Below, one piece after another: positions 28,188 to 32,717 of a stretch of 32,717 nucleotides of DNA. Each line of letters opens with the position of its first letter. Position 1 is the first letter of the stretch. The stretch is from a virus. Both the position numbers and the translations under genes were made by a program. The stretch is from IMG/VR virus record IMGVR_UViG_3300032085_001020, positions 1 through 32,717 of that record, one strand, 5' to 3'. The notes under the pieces are model-generated. The model did not search any database, was not told the origin of the DNA, and worked only from the letters and a program-made list of their open reading frames with translations.

Positions 28188-30905
28188 TTAGAAATTAACA
28201 GTCAACCCAATGTTAGCATAACGTGGTGTTCCTAAGAATACCTCAGCGTTATGTGGTAGGTGAAGTTTATCACCGTATCCATTATACTGTGAGTTGTCAA
28301 CTGCATCTTGTACATAAACTGCATCGAGTGCGTTGAATACGTGACCCGTTAGTGTCATATCGTATCCTGCAATCTTAGGTAGTTTATAAGAAGCATGTAA
28401 GTCTAAACGATTATATCCTGGAGCTTGCCATACTTGAGTTCTATCTGCATCACCAGAAAGTTCACGTGAGTCTGGACTCCAATCTGCGTAGTTCTTATCA
28501 TACATCTTAAAGATACCTTGCAATCTAAGACCGTCCATAGGTGTAAGTGTTGTACCTAAGACATAAGCTGTTTGTGGTTGGTCACCTACATATAATCCAT
28601 CAAGTGTGTATGTGTAAGGTGTTTGTACTGGTGCGTCTTCAGCATACTCTGTATAAAGACCATCTGCATCACCATCAAACTTCCACTTACCAAATGATAC
28701 TGCTCCGTCTAAACGAATCATATCATTTAACTTCATTGAACCTTCGATTTCAAGACCTTGGTGTTTTTGACCGATACCTTTTAAGAATATCACATCAGTA
28801 TCACCTGAGTCACCTTGTCCAGTAGTTACAGCTTTTGTAAGGTTTCTATCTTTCCAATCTGTATTGTAAGCACTTACTTTAACTGCTACATTCTCAGTAG
28901 AGAAATTAATACCAGCCTCTGAACTAATGAATGATTCATTAGATGGGTCTGATGCAACTGTACCATCATAGTAGATTACGTTATCCATAATCGGTGGTTT
29001 CTCAACGTATCCTGTGTTAGCAAATACACTAACATTATCGTCTACGTCATACATAGCTCCACCCTTAACTTGGAAAGTCGAGATAGCGTCTGCTTTAACT
29101 ACTTCGTTAGCTACTGTAAAGTGGTCTTGGTAAGAATACTTGATACTTGATAATCCACCCATACCATATAGGTTAATCTTATCTTTAGTATATTTACCTT
29201 GTAAGAATCCACCAATCCAATCAACTGTGGTACTATTATGATATGCGATGATATCACCTAGTCCCTTCATTTTACTTTCGTTAGTTGTGTTATTCTTATT
29301 AGATGAGTTAACAAAGTAATCTCCACCTAATAAATCACGAACTTCACGAGCGTGTTCTATACCAGCAGTTCTCCAATCTAAACCAACTTGAACTTCAAGT
29401 TCGTCTGATACGTTATAGTTTAATTTAGAAATCAAACCGTAAGTATCTTGTCTATTGATTGAGTTACGAAGAATACCTTTTGAACGATTCTGAGTTGCAT
29501 GGTAATCAGTATCTACGTTATTGGAGTTAGCTGCAATAGCACCATTCCAATCCCAAGTCCACGGGGAACTTCTATACCACTTTTCACCATCTACAGCAGG
29601 AGTTCTGAAAGAACTACCATAAGTTCCTGTACCACCACCTGAACCACCACTCCAATAAAGAACTGAACTCAAACGAGTTTTTTCATTTATTGTCATAAAG
29701 TGATTTAGATTAACCAATGGTTTATGAAAGAAGTTTTCTCTTTCATTTAGGAAGTTAGAGTTATATCTAGCAGTTGTTCTTGCTCCATACATATACCAAT
29801 ACTGTTTACCTGTATAGTCTGAACTAACGGGTGCCCAATTTTGACTAAATGTACGACCAGCTTCTGTTTCGAATTTATTACCCTCTGCAAATGCATCAGT
29901 ATCATATCCGTCAATACTACCTGCTAACTCTTGTGAGTAAGTAGCAATATTCTGTTTGTATAGATTCTGTCCGTGACGTTGTGGAGCTCCGATTGCATAT
30001 AATTCAAATCTGTTCTTTTTATTTAATTGATATGAACTACCTAAATACCAAGCCCAAGCGTCTGTCCAGTTTCCATCAATAATACCATCACCAGTCTTAC
30101 GAACTAACGTTCCACTAAGTGCTAGTTTATCACCAATCAAACCTGTATTGTAATTAACAGTAGTTTTAAGAAAACCACCAGCACCACCTTCTTGTTTGAA
30201 CTTTCCACCTTTTGTCATTGCCGCAGGGTCGGTGATTATGTTCATGGTTCCACCAATTGATGGTGTAGCTAAGTTAACAGCACTTAAACCACGTTGCATC
30301 TGAATTGATTGAGCTGCATCTGCAACACCATCCCAATTAGACCAATATACCCAACCATTCTCCATATCATTTTGGGGAACACCGTTAATCATTACAGCCA
30401 CATTACGTTGGTTAAATCCACGAACATTGATACGAGCATCACCCGCACCACCACCTTGTTGAGTCGCATATACACTTGGTGTAGTGTTTAGAGCCATTGG
30501 AATATCTTGACTACCAAGACGAATTTCCATATCTTCTTTACTAACCGTTGTGTATGCAACAGGTGTTTTTTCATCTGCCCTTGAAGCTAAAACCTCAAGT
30601 GCCGACATTGTAAGAGCATCAATTGCCAAAGCAAAATCAACCTTTACATCTTCTCCACCCATAACAACCTCTTGAGATTGAGATGAGTAACCAATGAATG
30701 TAACTGTAACAGTATAAGTACCAGAATCAAGTTTAATAGAGTAGAAGCCGCTTTCATCGGCTACTGCTCCCAAGTCTGTTCCATTTACTACTACATTTGC
30801 TCCACTCAAAGGATTTGTGTCGGCATCAGTTACGAGTCCAGTTATAGATTGTGCAAACAATCCACTAACCATCATAAGTGATACCATTAGATTACGTATA
30901 TTCAT
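28188..30905 (-). CDS. TonB-dependent outer-membrane receptor with N-terminal regulatory-like domain
   Basis: This is a complete 905-aa receptor. Residues 1-18 are a signal peptide (MNIRNLMVSLMMVSGLFA), then a carboxypeptidase-regulatory-like beta domain (about 20-95: ITGLVTDADTNPLSGANVVV, later GTYTVTVTFIGYSSQ). The plug follows (about 115-225), with INVRGFNQRNVAVMINGVPQ and LATPSIGGTMNIITDP. The remaining 680 residues look like the 22-strand barrel and end in Phe (NIGLTVNF), the outer-membrane insertion signal. Such receptors import siderophores, vitamins or glycans using TonB. No SusD partner, TonB gene or promoter is seen. The GC content looks higher than that of neighbours, suggesting a recent host origin. 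It has its own ribosome binding site (AGGGAGA) and terminator. Confidence 0.95.
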   Translation of the reverse strand: MNIRNLMVSLMMVSGLFAQSITGLVTDADTNPLSGANVVVNGTDLGAVADESGFYSIKLDSGTYTVTVTFIGYSSQSQEVVMGGEDVKVDFALAIDALTMSALEVLASRADEKTPVAYTTVSKEDMEIRLGSQDIPMALNTTPSVYATQQGGGAGDARINVRGFNQRNVAVMINGVPQNDMENGWVYWSNWDGVADAAQSIQMQRGLSAVNLATPSIGGTMNIITDPAAMTKGGKFKQEGGAGGFLKTTVNYNTGLIGDKLALSGTLVRKTGDGIIDGNWTDAWAWYLGSSYQLNKKNRFELYAIGAPQRHGQNLYKQNIATYSQELAGSIDGYDTDAFAEGNKFETEAGRTFSQNWAPVSSDYTGKQYWYMYGARTTARYNSNFLNERENFFHKPLVNLNHFMTINEKTRLSSVLYWSGGSGGGTGTYGSSFRTPAVDGEKWYRSSPWTWDWNGAIAANSNNVDTDYHATQNRSKGILRNSINRQDTYGLISKLNYNVSDELEVQVGLDWRTAGIEHAREVRDLLGGDYFVNSSNKNNTTNESKMKGLGDIIAYHNSTTVDWIGGFLQGKYTKDKINLYGMGGLSSIKYSYQDHFTVANEVVKADAISTFQVKGGAMYDVDDNVSVFANTGYVEKPPIMDNVIYYDGTVASDPSNESFISSEAGINFSTENVAVKVSAYNTDWKDRNLTKAVTTGQGDSGDTDVIFLKGIGQKHQGLEIEGSMKLNDMIRLDGAVSFGKWKFDGDADGLYTEYAEDAPVQTPYTYTLDGLYVGDQPQTAYVLGTTLTPMDGLRLQGIFKMYDKNYADWSPDSRELSGDADRTQVWQAPGYNRLDLHASYKLPKIAGYDMTLTGHVFNALDAVYVQDAVDNSQYNGYGDKLHLPHNAEVFLGTPRYANIGLTVNF

Positions 30906-30933
30906 TTACGTTCTCCCTTGTTTTTTATTTAAA

Positions 30934-30957
30934 GACACATTTTTATTCAGGTGTGTC
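30934..30957. repeat. 6-bp hairpin in the leader of the TonB-dependent receptor gene
   Basis: GACACA (934-939) and TGTGTC (952-957) pair around a 12-base loop, 29 bases upstream of the receptor ATG. There is no T-run of the usual length on the minus strand. It might act as a weak terminator for the upstream gene or as a 5' regulatory stem. No clear promoter was found in this 79-base gap. Confidence 0.45.
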
Positions 30958-30984
30958 GACTGCCTGTTTGAGGTATGCGAAATT

Positions 30985-31827
30985 TTATCGACCAACCCTA
31001 CCACCTTTACCTATCGAAGAATCAATTTTTTGTTCTATGATTGGTAGGTCATCTGGGTTTGGTACTATATCTTCTTTTATTAAATCTAATTTTTTTGCAA
31101 TCTTTGGTAAAACTTTTATTGTATCACCATCATCCTCTAGTACTCTATTATAAGCTATAACTAAAGCAATTGCCATCGGGTCGAATACGAATATAAGAAT
31201 GAATATAAAAAACTTTACAACTGTATCTACGTCTGTATCGAATACCTTAGCCAAATAAATAGCGGGTCCCACATCAACACCTGTCTCTACCAACTCAACC
31301 TTTAAATCACCTATCTCACCTTTGAGTGTCATCATATCGGTATTGATTTGATTTATCTTTGGTTGATACTCTTCTCTTAATTGTCTTTTTGCTGTTCTAT
31401 AATTGTCTGGTAGTTCTGCGACTGCAGCTTCTAATTCTTCTTTTAAAAATCCTTTATCTTCAGTAAGTTGTTCTAACCTATCCTCTTTATATAATAAAGC
31501 TGTAGATTGTTTTTCAAAGTTAACAGTTGCACCTTGATATGCATTTGATAAATAACCAAATATACCAGCAGATGTTATACCAACTAAAGTAACAACACCA
31601 ACTGTCATATAGATTTTTAATAACTTATTTATTTTATTCCAGTAACGATATAAAAAAGATGCTCCGACTAGTTTACCAAACTCAAGTGAACCAGCCATAA
31701 TAATTACAGATAAAGCTGCACCTGAAAATAATTTTGATAAGCCAAATACACTAAAGAATGCAGCACTCCCTGCAATCAGAAGAGCAGACAAACCAACATA
31801 TGTTTTAAAGTTTTTTACTCGTTCCAT
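30985..31827 (-). CDS. Membrane protein with four helices and a central coiled coil
   Basis: This is a 280-aa protein. Three membrane helices occur at about 9-30, 35-57 and 71-93 (with KIYMTVGVVTLVGITSAGIF), then a long soluble helical region 104-182 (EQLTEDKGFLKEELEAAVAE, then QINTDMMTLKGEIGDLKVEL), and a fourth helix at about 204-226 (FFIFILIFVFDPMAIALVIA). It resembles DUF4407-like phage membrane proteins by layout only. A role in the inner membrane, perhaps superinfection exclusion or receptor-channel control, is possible. It precedes the TonB-dependent receptor by 79 bases. A TATATTTATAG motif sits 3 bases before the ATG. Confidence 0.78.
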   Translation of the reverse strand: MERVKNFKTYVGLSALLIAGSAAFFSVFGLSKLFSGAALSVIIMAGSLEFGKLVGASFLYRYWNKINKLLKIYMTVGVVTLVGITSAGIFGYLSNAYQGATVNFEKQSTALLYKEDRLEQLTEDKGFLKEELEAAVAELPDNYRTAKRQLREEYQPKINQINTDMMTLKGEIGDLKVELVETGVDVGPAIYLAKVFDTDVDTVVKFFIFILIFVFDPMAIALVIAYNRVLEDDGDTIKVLPKIAKKLDLIKEDIVPNPDDLPIIEQKIDSSIGKGGRVGR

Positions 31828-31829
31828 GC

Positions 31830-31840
31830 CTATAAATATA
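31830..31840 (-). promoter_or_regulatory. Motif TATATTTATAG directly before the start codon
   Basis: The minus strand reads TATATTTATAG with only 2 bases between it and the ATG at 31825-31827. If it is a promoter the message would be leaderless. The copy is identical to 22354-22364. Confidence 0.3.
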
Positions 31841-31851
31841 ATATATATTGC

Positions 31852-32058
31852 TTAAACTGTACTATCATTTTGCTCTATATCGATAAACTCTGCGTTGATA
31901 ATTTTCATACATAAGTAGAGTTTATTACCGTTCCGCAGAACGGTATCAGCTAAGTGATACTGATTTTTTAATTCTTCAGTAGATTTGTTTGTAACCTTTT
32001 GAGCTAATACCGTTCCACAGATAACATACCTATCATCATTTACATTGATGATTTTCAA
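31852..32058 (-). CDS. 68-aa small protein following Hsp20
   Basis: This is a short protein with a beta-like N-terminus (MKIINVNDDRYVICGTVLAQ), a polar middle (STEELKNQYHLADTVLRNGN) and an acidic end (IDIEQNDSTV). It begins 2 bases after the Hsp20 stop codon, so it is probably co-transcribed. Two overlapping perfect hairpins lie inside its coding sequence (31926-31960). No family is recognised. Confidence 0.65.
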   Translation of the reverse strand: MKIINVNDDRYVICGTVLAQKVTNKSTEELKNQYHLADTVLRNGNKLYLCMKIINAEFIDIEQNDSTV

Positions 32059-32060
32059 GA

Positions 32061-32534
32061 CTATCCAATCTTAACAGTATGTTTTTTCGGTTTCTCTGGT
32101 TCGATTTTAGGGACATCAACAGATAAAATTCCATCTTTGAAATTAGCTTTGATATTCTCACCATCTAATAAATCACCTAATTCAAATTGACGTTTGAATG
32201 ATGATTGTTTTAATTCTCTACGAAGAACCTTAGCACCGTCATCATTGAATGCACTATGCTTATCTCCTGAGATAGTTAAAACACCTTCTTCAACTGATAC
32301 TTCCAATTGCTTTTTATCCAAGCCAGGAATCTCAGCAATGATACCAACCTTATCATCATACTCATATACATTAACCTTTGGATAAGCAGAACCTTGCATT
32401 GGATTTACTCCAACGGATTTTGTTATCTCTGGATAATGTTGTGAGACCATTTGGTCAAATATTTTATCGAACGGTGTTAGAAAGTCATCCCTATTGATAA
32501 AAGGGATATTGCGATTAAAAACAACTTTAGTCAT
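32061..32534 (-). CDS. hsp20: Small heat-shock protein, Hsp20 family
   Basis: This is a 157-aa alpha-crystallin-type chaperone. The core spans about residues 50-150, with VYEYDDKVGIIAEIPGLDKK, LEVSVEEGVLTISGDK and the closing FKDGILSVDVPKIEPEKPKK. It holds unfolded proteins and prevents aggregation. Cyanophages and other marine T4-like phages carry homologues. A ribosome binding site (AAGGAG) lies 7 bases before the ATG. A TATATTTATTA motif lies 104 bases upstream. It is the first gene of the right-hand segment. Confidence 0.93.
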   Translation of the reverse strand: MTKVVFNRNIPFINRDDFLTPFDKIFDQMVSQHYPEITKSVGVNPMQGSAYPKVNVYEYDDKVGIIAEIPGLDKKQLEVSVEEGVLTISGDKHSAFNDDGAKVLRRELKQSSFKRQFELGDLLDGENIKANFKDGILSVDVPKIEPEKPKKHTVKIG

Positions 32535-32637
32535 TGTATTTCTCCTTGTTTACTTTTAGTCAAACTGAGATAGATTCTTACGACATCTAATCTCTTTACA
32601 TTATCGACCTCACTTGAGCGTCGAATTTTTATTACAA

Positions 32638-32648
32638 TAATAAATATA
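32638..32648 (-). promoter_or_regulatory. Candidate late promoter motif TATATTTATTA
   Basis: The minus strand reads TATATTTATTA about 104 bases before the Hsp20 ATG, right after the hairpin at 32646-32708. It matches the 2827 and 14684 copies exactly. No -35 is seen. Confidence 0.35.
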
Positions 32649-32708
32649 AGGGATACTCATTTTTAAGTTGTTTATATCGTGAGAACTAAAAATTGTTGTA
32701 TCCCTTAT
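32646..32708. repeat. Long inverted repeat upstream of Hsp20
   Basis: ATAAGGGATAC (646-656) and GTATCCCTTAT (698-708) are perfect 11-bp inverted repeats. Inside them ATTTTTA (659-665) pairs with TAAAAAT (687-693). On the minus strand the right arm is followed by an AT-rich stretch overlapping the TATATTTATTA motif, without a clean T-run. It may be a terminator for the gene to the right or a regulatory stem for Hsp20. Confidence 0.6.
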
Positions 32709-32717
32709 TTAAAGGTT

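Noticed and set aside
28547-28825. Plus-strand open frame inside the TonB-dependent receptor gene
   Set aside because: It is antisense to a clear, full-length gene, shows no ribosome binding site and is rich in His, Leu and Tyr as a reverse-frame artefact.
30817-31153. Two plus-strand open frames spanning the receptor start
   Set aside because: They run antisense through two good genes and the intergenic gap, and have Cys- and Phe-rich shadow composition without ribosome binding sites.
1-32717. CRISPR array, insertion sequence or integrase/attachment site
   Set aside because: No regularly spaced repeats, transposase motifs, terminal inverted repeats or integrase gene were seen. tRNA genes are present but no duplicated tRNA fragments were noticed.

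Overview
The window is part of a tailed (T4-like, myovirus-type) marine phage genome. The support is a run of contractile-tail baseplate genes (gp5-like hub, gp25, gp6), a gp55-type late sigma factor, a phage Hsp20, many very small overlapping genes, and tRNA and tmRNA genes. The DNA is AT-rich, and every gene but one lies on the minus strand. The host is probably a Gram-negative bacterium of the Bacteroidota/FCB type. The main reason is a complete TonB-dependent outer-membrane receptor whose N-terminal regulatory-like beta domain is typical of that group; this is an inference. Shine-Dalgarno sequences are common and clear.

Layout from right to left, in the direction of minus-strand transcription. 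(1) 32.7-28.2 kb: Hsp20, a small unknown gene, a four-helix membrane/coiled-coil protein, then the 905-aa TonB-dependent receptor, closed by a strong terminator. (2) 28.1-22.3 kb: accessory genes, mostly small: a P-loop NTPase, membrane microproteins, zinc-finger proteins, a peptide deformylase with a SEC-C tail, tRNA-Cys and a full tmRNA. Three of its transcription units start at close matches to sigma-70 promoters (TTGACA or TTGACC, 17-18 bp, TATATT). (3) A 3D-domain envelope/cell-wall protein, then a fourth such promoter at 21.8 kb. (4) 21.7-15.4 kb: one tightly packed operon for 7-deazaguanine DNA modification (queD, queE, a small membrane protein, queC, folE, a phosphoribosyltransferase, a DpdA-like transglycosylase). 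It continues into an HD hydrolase, a membrane-anchored coiled-coil protein, the gp55-like late sigma factor, a small basic protein and three tRNAs. (5) 15.1-14.7 kb: the only plus-strand gene, a 73-aa membrane protein with an intrinsic terminator in its leader and another after it. (6) 14.7-1 kb: late structural genes, from a conserved small virion-type protein through hub, gp25 and gp6 to large tail-periphery proteins, with two related proteins at the left edge, one cut by the window end.

The parts fit together as follows. Early host-sigma promoters would express the DNA-modification operon, which also carries gp55, so genome protection and the late switch would be made together. FolE, QueD, QueE and QueC make preQ0 from GTP, and the DpdA-like enzyme would exchange it for guanine in phage DNA. 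A separate intergenic motif, TATATTTATWR, precedes structural, 3D-domain, membrane-protein and Hsp20 genes and may be the late promoter. The most unusual items are the phage-borne TonB-dependent receptor, the terminator-controlled plus-strand membrane gene, and two genes whose stop codons lie inside a tRNA or the tmRNA, so that RNA maturation would turn their messages into non-stop mRNAs in a genome that supplies its own tmRNA.
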